Shown piece after piece: positions 1 to 10,399 of a DNA stretch of 64,000 bases. The notes beneath the pieces were generated by a model, which worked only from the letters and a program-made list of their open reading frames with translations, was not told the origin of the DNA and did not search any database. Positions within the stretch are counted from its first letter, which is position 1; every line of letters begins with the position of its first letter. The stretch comes from Thalassia testudinum (taxonomy: Eukaryota; Streptophyta; Magnoliopsida; Alismatales; Hydrocharitaceae): NCBI GenBank assembly GCA_037157565.1, contig JAZHRO010000002.1, forward strand, positions 33,810,501 through 33,874,500. Direction: 5' to 3'. The position numbers were made by a program, and so were the translations under genes.

Positions 1-2234
1 ACCTCCTTGGCCGACTTTACACTTTGGTCCTCTTCATTTACTTTTTGACCCTTAGCCTTCGAAACCCTTGCATTTTGACCCCCAGCTTTCCATCGTTCTT
101 TGCAGAACGGTCCCCCCTGCAAACTCTGCACAGCACCATGCTCTGGCGACCTTGCATGGAGCATGGCGCTGCGCAGAGAAGGGTTACCACCCTGCAAAGC
201 AGAAGCGGGGTTCCTTTCGACGTCCTCTATCGCAGGGACCCGGCCATGCTCTCTGCCGACCACCATACCTTCCGTGCGAACATGCGGAAGGTATGGATGT
301 CCCTTCCGGCCATGCTCCGACAAGGCTGGCACGTCGCCAGCCCGCTCCTCCCTCTGCGCCAACCCCTTTATAAGGATCGTCACCCCCTGCCGGCTCCTGC
401 AAGCTCTTCTTTGACGGAGAACACCCCCCCACTTCATCCCTTCCTCCTCCATTAGAAGGCCTGAAGCTTCTGACGACTGCCTTACCTGCAACAGGGTTCT
501 CCTTACTCCATCGTCCGTGCCGTGCTATACCCGCCAGTGTCCTCCGCCTGCTTCCTCTTCGCCGCATTCCTCCTCCAGGGCTCCTTCTTCTCCAGCTCTG
601 GCAGATACGAGCCGGCTGCTCTACCCTCCCCCTTCGTCTAAAACTTAGGTAAATAGCTTCCTCTCCTCCTCCCTTACATTTTCCCTCTCTCAATTTACCT
701 TTTTTCTCCACCGCACGCAACTTCCACCTCCGCCTGCTCCGTCTCCGACCACCTTCTCCGGCGAGCCCATCCCACCTCCACAGACCTCCTCACCCCTCGC
801 CGACTACCCCAGAAGCTTCCCCTCACTCCACTCAACCAATCCCCCCTTCCCATTCGCTGCCAGACGCCACCCGACCACCCCCCGAACAAACCCACCTCTC
901 CGGCCACAGTCTAACCTAGGGCTACCTCCACACGCAACCTCACGCCTCGCCACCACCCGGAATGCCTTCGCCGCACTCCGACGAACCTCCCTGCATCTTC
1001 TAATTGGGCTGAGAGGCTGTATTCTTATTTTCAGGTCAGAGCCCCTTCGCCGCCATTACTACGCTGCTGCAGCTCCTTCACTTGTAGCTGCAGGTACTCT
1101 CCAGCCCAGGTCCACACCCCAGGACACGCGGGTCGCCTCTGCGAAGACGCCCAGGTCTGCAGCTGAGGCGAAGACCCCACGAGCTGCTGCAGTTGCCATC
1201 GGCTTCCTCAGCTACAGGCGCCAATTTGGGAGGTGGGACTTTAGTCCCACCTCGGAAGTGCGTGGCTAAGTGCCCGCACTTAAATTAGAAAAGTGTCTAA
1301 GGCTATTCGCCTTCGAACACAGGGGTCAGGTCCCTCTCCTGCATGCTGTGCGCCACGCGCTCGCTCACCCTCGCCCACGCTCACGCCCTACGGGTCTGGG
1401 CCGGATCCGATTACCCAAACCGTGCACTCCTCGCCCACCACTGCACGCCGGTGGGCCTGGTCCCGGGCACGATACCCGCACCCGATTACCCGGCTCTGGC
1501 AGAGTGGTCCTAAGAGAGAAATTTGAGAAAGAGAGAGATGCGGGGAAGGGTAGGGGTAGGTTTTGCTCTAACTCTTGTGTGAGTGTGAGGGAACGGCTGA
1601 AAGAAGAAGAAGGGAGGTGGCCGAAGCCTCAACCGCTCAGGGCAGCCGAAGAAGAAGAAACGAAGGAGAGAAACAAAAGAAAAGAAGAGAAGGAAGGCAC
1701 TGTAGCAAACCTACAGTTAAGTCATCTGACCACTGCACCAGATGACGGATGGGTAGTGGCCAGAACAGAAAGAAGAGAAAAGAAGAGGAGCTGTAAAGCA
1801 AGAAAAGAAAGAAGGAAGCGAAGAAGAAAAAGAAGAAGAAGTCAGAGAAGAAGAAGAAGATTATCACAGCCACTGAAGAAGAAGAAGGCTGAAGAAGAAG
1901 AAGATCACCACAGCCACAGAAGAAGAAAAGAAAAGAAAGAAGAAGAGAGGAAGACTCTGCAAGAAAAAGAAGAGAAGGAGAGCAGCTCAAAGAAGATGAA
2001 GGATAGAAAGAAAAGGAGGAGAGAAGAAGAAGAAGCCAAGACAAACTCTCTCGCTCTTTCTCTCTTATTTTTTGTAATCTAATAGAGAACTTTTATATTT
2101 CTAGAATTCCAGTAGCTTCCTGAATTCAACCTTGGGAAAACTGTTTCCGAGTAAAAAAATTTGTAATGGTAATCTGGTAGCTGTCTTATTACATACTATA
2201 ACGACTGTAATTTAAAGTATAATAAACGTAAACA
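1..2234 (+). mobile_element. LTR of non-autonomous family B, left end outside window
   Basis: This is a diverged copy of the LTR at 13837-16646. Its first bases match the area near 14390, it has the same order of parts (CT-rich promoter zone, pyrimidine-rich leader, GGGTAGGGGTAGG motif near 1550, long GAA-rich tract), and it ends in GTAAACA at 2234, as the sister LTR does at 9084. From 2235 the sequence reads as gypsy reverse transcriptase codons, so this LTR appears to sit inside the gypsy pol gene. A TATA-like TTTATAAGG lies at about 367-375. The K/E/R-rich reading frame here is low-complexity purine repeat and not a gene. Confidence 0.7.
1590..2046 (+). repeat. GAA/GAAA purine tract in LTR
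   Basis: About 450 bases of almost pure purine on the + strand, made of GAAGAA, AAGAGG and GAAAGAAG units. Equivalent tracts lie at 8350-8820 and 15905-16378 in the other two copies of this LTR. They give long spurious reading frames on both strands (lysine/glutamate-rich forward, serine/phenylalanine-rich reverse). Confidence 0.85.
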
Positions 2235-4486
2235 AGCCAACCGGTCACCACAACACACCTGCGACTTTTCAAAGGTGCATGCTTGCAATTTTTTCAGACC
2301 TGGTAGGTGAATGTTTAGAAGTCTTTATGGATGACTTCTCTATTTTTGGAGATTCTTTTGACCATTGTCTCAAAAATCTTGAAAGAACTCTCCTAAGGTG
2401 CATAGAAGTTAATATGGTCCTCAGTTGGGAAAAAAGTCATTTCATGGTCCAAGAAGGTATCGTCTTGGGCCATGTTATTTCAAAACAAGGAATCGTGTCA
2501 GATAAAGCAAAAATAGATGCTATATCTAAGCTTCCATCGCCCACTACTGTCAAACAGATCAGATCCTTTTTGGGTCATGTGGGTTTCTATCGTCGATTCA
2601 TACAAAATTTTTCCCAAATCTCCAAGCCCTTAAGTCAGCTTCTCACTAAAGACCAGCCATTTGATTTTAATAATAAGTGCCTAGAGAGTTTTTTGAGGTT
2701 GAAGAAAGAGGTTACTGAGGCACCAATATTACAGGGACCTGATTGGAATAGTCCCTTTGAATTAATGACAGATGCCTCAGATTTTGCTGTAGGGGCCGTT
2801 CTAGGGCAAAGAATTGGAAAGAAGCCCGTTGTGATCTATTATGCTAGCAAAACCCTTGATGATGCACAACGGAATTACACGGTTACTAAAAAGGAACTTC
2901 TTGCCAATGTATTTGCCTTAGAAAAATTTAGATCTTATCTGTTGGAGTCACATGTCACTGTTTATACCGACCACTCAGCAATTAAATATTTGCTAACAAA
3001 GAAAGATGCGAAATCCCGCCTTATCCGTTGGATTCTGCTGCTCCAGGAATTTGACCTGGAAATCAAGGATAAGGCGGGATTGCGCAATGTAGTGGCCGAC
3101 CATCTCTCTCATCTTATGACGAATGACATAATGACCCCACCAGATCAATTCCCCGATGAAAGCATTTTAGCTGCTACAACCCTCCCTTGGTTTGCACCCA
3201 TTGTAAACTACTTAGCAACAGAACAAATCCTCGCTGATTGGCCAAAAACAAAATGGGATAAGTTCTTTGCTGATATTAAATATTATTTTTGGGAGGAGCC
3301 CGACCTTTTCTGCATTTGTGCCGATCAGGTCATTCGACGATGTGTCCCAGATTCTGAAATCCATGATATCTTGACACATTGTCACTCAATGGCCTGTGGC
3401 GAACATTTTTCGGGCAAGAAAACTGCAGCTAAAATTCTTAATGCGGGATTTTATTGGCCCAACTTGCACAAAGATGCTCATGACTTCGTTCGGTCCTATA
3501 TGAGTTGCTAGAGCATCAATAACATGACTCGAAAGGATATGATGCCCCTTATTCCTATTTTAGAGGTTGAAATTTTTGATGTTTGGGGCATCGACTTCAT
3601 GGGACCGTTCATCAACTCTGGTTGGTATTTATATATATTAGTCGTAGTCGACTATATTTCTAAATGGATAAAAGCAATACCCAGCCGCACTAGTGATCAC
3701 CGTGTGGTTGTCGAATTTCTTAAGAAAAATATTTTCTCAAGATTCGGCATATCAAAAGCCATTATCAGTGACGGAGGATCACATTTCACCCACTCACAAT
3801 TTCGTCACCTTCTTTCTAAATATAGGGTTAATCATAAAATTTCCACACCTTATCACCCCTAAACAAATGGCCAGGCTGAAGTTTCTTACCGGGAAATTAA
3901 AAATATTTTAGAAAAGACGGTTAGGTCCGACCGTAAAGATTGGTCCACCAAATTGGACGATGCTTTATGGGCCTACCGTACTGCTTTTAAGACTCCACTT
4001 GGCATGTCTCCCTTCCGTCTGATTTTTGGGAAGGCATGCCATCTCCCGGTAGAATTAGAACATAGGGCTTTTTGGGCAATAAAACAACTCAATATGGATT
4101 TATCTGACGTCGATAACCATAGAAAATTACAATTAACTGAATTGGAAGAATTACGTAATTTTTCCTATGAAAATGCGAGGATTTATAAAGACCGAACAAA
4201 GAAATTTCACGATAAATATATTGTTCGGAAACACTTTGACGTTAATCAACGCGTTTGGCTTTTCAATGCGAGATTACGTCTTTTTCCTGGTAAATTAAAA
4301 TCTAAATGGACCGGCCCCTTTATTGTCCATAAAACATATCCATATGGCACTGTTGACCTTTTTAATCCAAAAACTAATTCAACATTTCAAGTCAATGGCC
4401 AACATTTAAAGCCCTATTTTGACTATATGCCTAAAATTCCGTCTGAATCTTTTAATTTTACTGAGCCAGCCACCCTTGATCACTAA
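2235..4486 (+). pseudogene. Ty3/gypsy pol fragment: reverse transcriptase end, RNase H, integrase
   Basis: One continuous frame encodes the 3' half of a gypsy polyprotein. In order it shows the reverse transcriptase end (TPATFQRCM, then active-site FMDDF near 2327), the LGH and SFLGH..FYRRFI region, RNase H ([12 protein letters not shown], later [11 protein letters not shown]), the integrase zinc region (a [13 protein letters not shown] stretch), and the integrase core with Asp at WGIDFMGP and ISDGG and the following Glu in SYREIK. The end has a GPF-type domain (WTGPFIV...[10 protein letters not shown]) and no chromodomain, which suits the Tat/Athila branch. The only breaks I see are TAG at 3509-3511, inside the zinc-binding segment, and TAA at 3860-3862, where Gln is expected. 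The upstream half is absent because an LTR joins at 2234/2235. Confidence 0.9.
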
Positions 4487-4640
4487 TGCACATCACGGCC
4501 GGTTGAATAGCGTAAAAGATAGCACTGGATGGGAGGTAACTCATCATTTTTTGTCTTGCTTTCCTTTTTTCTTCTTTTTCTAGGTTTTGATCATCCTAAA
4601 CCCGACCATTCTTCACTAAGGTGATCCCTTTTCCCTCCTA

Positions 4641-4682
4641 ATGCATGAGGACATGGCATATCTTAAGCATGGGGGGGGGGTG
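4641..4682 (+). promoter_or_regulatory. Upstream hairpin plus polypurine module of G1
   Basis: An imperfect inverted repeat around ATGAGGACAT is followed by TTAAGCAT and a run of ten or more G. The same arrangement occurs at 12491, 38540 (reverse strand) and 61588 in other element families, each time about 1.2-1.3 kb before the 3' LTR. A secondary or central polypurine tract is a plausible role. Confidence 0.55.
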
Positions 4683-5908
4683 TTTTTAAATTTTGACGAT
4701 CAATTTAGGATGTTCAAAACCTAAAAACACGTGCTTTTCTTTAATTTATTTCCTACTTGCATACCCAAAATAATAATAATAATAATAAATAAAAATAAAA
4801 ATAAAAATAAAGATAAAAATGATGAAAAACTTTTTGAGGAAAAAAATTTTTTCGGGACTAAGGTTGAAAAACTCACTTTTGGTACAATGGGATTTAATCT
4901 TTAACAAACTAGGGATGAGGATGCGGATCTGATCATTAGAATTTCAGCGTCAATTTTAGACTAGATAAGATATCTTCTCTAAAATTCCACCCAAACTCAT
5001 GATAGTTCAGGTGACTTGATCCTATTTTGTAATGTGGAAAGTAGTTGACTTAGTTTCTAATTTAAAAACTTGCATGTCTTGAGAAACTTCTTGTGTCACT
5101 CTTCACACACAAGCCAACACTTAAAAATAACTAAAAATTTGAAAAACTCCCTTGTTTGGACTTAGTAAAAGTCTGAAGCAGATCATTGGTTTGAGTTCCC
5201 ACCGTCGAGAAGGAGGAAAATGCCTGCTTTGAGGACGCGATGCCAACATGTTACCGCCTCGACGCTGCTCCATATCTATATTTCATATCTTTAGATAGAG
5301 CATTAAAGCACATTTCAGCAGCTCAAGTGTCTTGGACGGTGCTCTACCTATAGCGTCGGAGCAAGAGCTTGAGTTTGCTTGGAGCGCCCCTTTACACCGC
5401 ATCGTGTTTTGGGGTTGTGAGCTCCTCGGTGGTGTCATGGATAGTGCTATCCCGAATTACTGGCGCCAGAGCCCCCTCGAGGAATGGTAACGGGAATGAT
5501 GATCCCGACACATCTGTTGTAAGATTAAGCTAAAAATAAGCATGGGGGAAAAAAAAATTAATAATAAATAAATTAACATGCCCTTATAAGTGTTGGCTTT
5601 TCACAAGCACAGACACAAGGTTTTAAAGGATTTTGCAAGTTGCGAATCAGATTCATGAGCTAGAAAAATCCTAAAAACAAACATTTCAAGTCATCTGAAT
5701 TAACAAGGGGTTAATTTGTGAATTTTCTGGAGGATATATTGATCCCATTTTGTTTAATGGTTGGATCCAAAAACAAATCCCGATGTTTATCTTTAACAAA
5801 TCCCATACCTCCTATGTTTTAATCTACCAAGGTCCCTTAATCTCTTTTTCTCCTTAAAAGTCAAAAAAATTAGATTTCCCAAAAATTCCATTTTCCAAAA
5901 AATTAAAG

Positions 5909-5946
5909 TTTTGCTAAGAGACCAGCAAAAGATAAGCATGGGGGTG
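5909..5946 (+). promoter_or_regulatory. 3' polypurine tract with preceding hairpin
   Basis: TTTTGCTAAG, GACCAGCAAAA and then GATAAGCATGGGGGTG lead directly into the LTR start TGATAAAC. The G-run at an LTR boundary is the expected plus-strand primer for reverse transcription. The inverted repeat TTTTGCTng..cnAGCAAAA is shared with four other elements in the window. Confidence 0.8.
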
Positions 5947-6164
5947 TGATAAACGCCAGTTTATCATCATTCTTATGCATTAAAACAAAGCTAGCTCTTA
6001 GGATTTTACTCCGCAAACGGGTTTTTGGGCTGCATTTAGGCATAAATTAGGTTAGGCATGCATTGCATTTTTTATCATCTCTTTGATATGTTTTTGTGAG
6101 TGTTAGGGATGAACAGATATACAGATCCCTAAAACCCTAGCACTCAAGAAGGCAAATGGTGAAG

Positions 6165-6850
6165 GAGAAGCTCAGACTAGCTGAAACTCAGCTTGATCCA
6201 GCTCACCATAGCTGGAACCTAGCTCACTTGAACTAGGGTTAGCTCATCCTAGCTCCATTCAGCTAATCTCAGCTGAATGGTAGCTCAAGAGAGTTCATCT
6301 TAAGTCACCCTAGCTCAAGTCAGCTCAGATCCAGCTCAACTTAGCTGAGTCTAGCTCATCTCAGCTCCCACTAGTCCACAGGGAGCTCTAGCTAGCTCAG
6401 CTGAGTTGGCAGGAGTTCACCCCAGCTCAGACCCAGCTACATCCAGCTCCACTCAACTCCAGCCAGATGAAGAAGAACTCATCCCAGCTTAGGAAGCTCA
6501 AGTCCAGCTCCCGGGGATTCATCTTAGCTCAACTCAGTTGAGCTAAGCTACCTTAACTGCCTCAACCAGCTTGATTCTCCCCGAGAGCACCAGACCTAGC
6601 TCACCTCAACTCATTATGGTAGAAGCTAGCTCACTTTAGCTTGGCTTAGCAACTAGCAAAGAACTAGCAAGCTAAGCCAGCTAGAGTAGCCCCATGCCAG
6701 CCTCTTCAGCAGTAGCCAGCTCCAGTTTCAACTCCAGATTTTTCATCCTTAGATCCTCCCTCCAAACTCTAGCTCCAACACCTCTTTCTCTACTCCTCCT
6801 TTAACTAATCTAGCTTAGCTTAGCTTATCTTAGCTTAGCTATGGTCCAAC
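6165..6850 (+). repeat. AGCT-rich low-complexity block in G1 LTR
   Basis: Dozens of AGCT tetramers, mostly as TAGCTCA, CAGCTC or TAGCTTAG, fill about 700 bases. Corresponding blocks occur at about 29170-29860, 46330-47060 and 55080-55720 in the related LTRs. It is a degenerate short-period repeat inside the U3 part of the LTR, upstream of the TATA box. Confidence 0.85.
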
Positions 6851-7282
6851 TTCCTTGGCTTGTATCACCCAAAAACCCTACCTAACAACTCCACCTACTA
6901 GCTCCACCTAAGCTCCACCTACTTGGCGCCAACCTAGCCTACCCACCACCTCCAAAAGACACCTAAAAGTGGCACCAAAACCACCCTAACCACCCCCTTG
7001 ATGGTGCCACTTTTTCCTCCAGAAACCTCCTTCATCTCCACCATACACCTCTCCTTAAATCCATCTCCACCATCCAACTAACCCCCTTTCTAGAAGACCC
7101 CAGGTTGGCACCAAAATGGTGGTGTCTCTCCACCACCAAAAGCCACCAACACCACCATAACCACCCCCTTTAACACCCCTTGGGTTGGCGCCAAATACCC
7201 TTGGCCATAGGATCACCAACCACCTCCATCCTTCCATCCTAGCCCTCCATTTCAAGGGGCACCTTAACCCCCCATCCTACCC

Positions 7283-7290
7283 TATAAAAA
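7283..7290 (+). promoter_or_regulatory. TATA box of G1 LTR
   Basis: TATAAAAA followed by GACC lies about 1.34 kb into the LTR. The same TATA plus GACC context occurs in two related LTRs, at 30641-30648 (+) and 54320-54326 (-). The third has a TATA box at 45870-45877 (-). This is the expected pol II start region of the element transcript. Confidence 0.7.
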
Positions 7291-8189
7291 GACCACTACC
7301 CACCACCATTCAAGGCATCCTTGGCGAGCAAATTCACTCTCATATTCCACCTAGAAGCCCACATCCAAGAGAGAAGAAGAAGAAGAAGATTAAGGGATAT
7401 TCTGTCCCCTTGGTGCCTTCCCCTCTTCCGTTCTCTCTTGAGTCACACCAGCCAAAGGAGAAGCCAGGCAAGGAAGATCTTTGGAGGAGATCTTGAAGGT
7501 GGTCCATGCCACCTTGGAGGAGCTTTTGAGGGTGGTGCACACCCACCCCTTGGAGAGAGCATTGAAGGTGGTAGCTTCCACCTTGGAGGAGCTCTCAAGG
7601 AAGGAGAAGAAGGAGGCCCTCTTTTCAAGCCAAGGAGCAGATAGGCTTGGAGCAAGAAGACTCCCTTCTTCACCATTTTTACAAGAGGATTAGTGTTTCT
7701 TTTATTGCCTTTAAATTTGTCTAGTTCTAGTAGAAGCATTCCTCTACTTGTCCTTGAAAAGAACACTAATTCTAGTTAATTAAATTGCCTTCTTTTAGCT
7801 TTTTATTGCAATTGTTACTTTTGGTTCTAGCACTTGTTTCACCTCTTCTTCCTAATTACTTTAGGCCTCCACTTGCTTAGAGTGAGCTTAGGAAGAAGAT
7901 ATATCTATCTTTTAAGTGTTAGTTAAGCAATTATAGGTGTTAGTACTTTCCGCTACAATTCGCATTTTGCCCTCATCTTTTCAAAACAAAAAAAATTACC
8001 TATTTAAAATACCAAAAAGAAAGTTGAGCTCTATTTGTAAGTAAGAGGATTAATTTTGCAAACTTTGGCCTCCTTGGATGACCCTAGATACTTCCCCTAT
8101 CTAGGATATAAATTTAAAAGCGAAAGCAGATTTACGCATTGCAACGACACTAAATTACCTAATTAACAAATCGCGTATTTTCGCTATCA

Positions 8190-9084
8190 GTCCCCTCGCC
8201 CACGTCACCTGCCTCGTCTGCGACCCATGCCCTACGAACCTGGCTGCCCGACCTATATACCCGATTTGCTGCCTCTGGGAGAGCAAAGAGAGAAATAGAG
8301 AGAGAGCGTACGTGGGGGAGGGTAGGGGTAGGTTTTTCACTCTCATGTGTGAAGGGAAAAGAAGAAAGGAAGAGGAAGGTGCAGCTGCAGAGAAGCTAAG
8401 GAGGAAAAGAAGAAGGACTGAAGGCTGAAGCTAAGGCAGAAGCTAAAGGGAGCGCGGCTGAAGAAGAAGGAAGAAGAAGGCGCTACTGAAGAAGAAAAGA
8501 GAAGGAAGGAAATCAGAAACCAAAGAAGACAAGGAACAAAGAAGGCACTATAGCAGAGAAGGGTGCGGCTGAAGAAAAGAGAAAGGCAAAGTTGAAGGAA
8601 AGAAACCAAGGTAGAAGCAACGATAGAGGAAAGAAAGAAAAAGAAGAAAGAGGAAATCAAGGAAGAAGAAGAGAAGCCAAGAAGGCGAGAAGTCAGAAAA
8701 AAAGAATGCTAAAGATAGAGAAAGTCAAAGGAAGAAAGAGGCGTCAGAAGAAGAAGAAAGAGGAGAACCAAAGAAGAAAAAGGAAAGAAAGAAAAGAAGC
8801 TGAAGAGCACAGAATCAAAACACTTTTTTATCCAACTCTCTTCAATCTCTATTTTTGCTACATTTTAATTCATAAACTCCTGCATTATATTCTGAATTAG
8901 ATTTTGAGTATATTTAAGTGTTCAAATTACGTTGATTGAGATTAGTGAATAAATTTCATTTGCTCTCTGTGTTCGACCTCGGATACTTAGGCTTTTGAGT
9001 AATAAAATTCTTATTTGTTTTCAAGGTGATTTCATTTATACTGCAACGCAACATCTTTTAAACACCAATTTCGCCTCGTAAACA
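8190..9084 (+). mobile_element. Remainder of 5' LTR of family B element
   Basis: These 895 bases match 15754-16646, the last part of the 3' LTR of the same element, with mostly transition differences. The piece ends CGTAAACA and is followed directly by a primer-binding site, so it is the 5' LTR. Its upstream part was separated by the G1 insertion ending at 8189. A U5 motif TGTGTTCGACC lies near 8968. Confidence 0.85.
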
Positions 9085-9087
9085 TTT

Positions 9088-9105
9088 TGGCACCGTTGTT
9101 GGGGA
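9088..9105 (+). promoter_or_regulatory. Primer-binding site, tRNA-Asp-like
   Basis: TGGCACCGTTGTTGGGGA lies three bases after the LTR end. Plant tRNA-Asp (GTC) predicts TGGCGCCGTTGCCGGGGA, so there are three differences, all G-to-A or C-to-T transitions. It marks the start of minus-strand priming for the family B element. Confidence 0.8.
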
Positions 9106-10380
9106 GCAACGCGCAATTTATCACTAATCTCTGCATTTTTTTTTATTATATTTGAACACTAACTTTCCCGATTTGTTTTGCTATGATTTTACAAGGTATT
9201 TCAAGAAGAAATCTCCCGTGCAAGTCAACCACTCCAGGGTAGGTAAATTCTCTTTTCTTCCCTAATCCACCTCCTAATCCTAGGAAGACAAAAAGGAAGT
9301 AATCAATTAGGAATCAATTGCCTTCTTTCCATAGTAATCACCATCTTTAAGGTAAAAGTTTCCTGATTTGAGAAATTTTTCAAATCTTAATTGAAGTTGA
9401 AGCGATTTTTAGAGATCCTACCCCACAATTTCCTATGCCTAGTAGATTTCACGCTTAATTTCTGAATCTCCATAGACTGCACACTTCTTGTTTTTAAGTC
9501 CAAAGAGAACTTTTGTGAAAAGCAAAAAGGATTGGAAATAGAACCAAATTAGGGTTTCTACAGTAGGGTTTTGGAGTGCTAGTTCACACATGCTTGCATG
9601 GAAAGAAACAAACTCACCCACATTTGTGTGCTACCCAAGCCCTCGATTGAAGAGATCTAAGCATGACAAACCCTAAAATTGAGCTCTAAAATCACTTGAA
9701 TCTTAAAAACCTTGGACCTAATAACCTGGGAGGCAAATCAGGGTGATTTTTGGGTCATGACCTAGAATCATTCTGCCATCTTTAGGGCAGGTCAGGTGAA
9801 GTTGACCCTTGGGTCAACCAACCTCCAAATTAGGTCACAACACTAAAAACATCTATAGTTCAAGTGAAAATCCTAAGCACCTTTGATCTTAAAAGTGGTA
9901 GACTTAAGAGGTCAAGGTCCCCATTCTAGTCTACCTGGAATCTCAGTGACAAGAGAGGTCGGGTGGGGGAAACCCTGCAACCCGTGGGGATGCTCTACCG
10001 TATAGGGGTCTTTGCGGGACTCTCCCTCTCTGGCTGCCTAGGTAATTCTCAAGTGGACGACTTTCTGATTAAGGGGTATCATCCGCCCCGAATCTCCATA
10101 GTCATCCAAATGTCTTTGGGTGCCTCGATTGGGTCAAAAACACCTCCAGTCCCTCATCTCCTCTCTTTAGAGCACACACATACATTTTCAGGGGAACTCT
10201 CTATTCAGATCTATTCGCTTCACAACTTGATTCAACATCTTGATCCAAATTCTGATTCCACATCTTGATTCCACCATCTAATCCAAATATACAGCCAAAT
10301 TACTTAGGACTACCTTTCAAGAAACCTGAATCACAAAGATCCACAAGAGATAGGATGATTGAGGATGCCCTTGAATTCTA
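9106..10380 (+). other. Leader of family B element
   Basis: No convincing gene is visible. It is the untranslated leader between the primer-binding site and the acidic reading frame. A short frame at 9963-10268 lacks recognisable motifs, and I do not treat it as a gene. Confidence 0.55.
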
Positions 10381-10399
10381 TGAAATTCAATATAAACCC

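Larger units (their letters stand above)
4487..5946 (+). other. 3' noncoding region of the gypsy G1 element
   Basis: No gene is visible between the pol stop and the LTR. The stretch holds a TAA/TAAAA microsatellite (about 4770-4818), two hairpin plus G-run modules (4641-4682 and 5909-5946) and an additional AAGCATGGGGG near 5538. The block at about 5160-5520 recurs in reverse orientation at about 56390-56720, in the second copy of this element, so it is part of the element and not host DNA. Confidence 0.7.
5947..8189 (+). mobile_element. 3' LTR of gypsy element G1
   Basis: The LTR begins TGATAAAC-GCCA-GTTTATCA, a perfect 8-base hairpin, and ends TATCA. It lies directly after a polypurine tract, so it is the 3' LTR. 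It contains an AGCT-rich block (6165-6850), palindromes of the TTGGCGCCAA type (near 6924 and 7187, with decayed forms near 6969 and 7104) and a TATA box at 7283-7290. Related LTRs lie at 28960-33225, 44990-47277 and 53374-55945. The right flank GTCCCCTC matches the uninterrupted site at 15754 in the family B LTR, so the element inserted there. Confidence 0.88.

Noticed and set aside
1270..2082. 270-residue Lys/Glu/Arg-rich reading frame, and its Ser/Phe-rich reverse shadow
   Set aside because: It is produced by the GAA-rich tract of an LTR. The same kind of frame appears at every copy of the tract (8592-8900, 16152-16437), with no domain.
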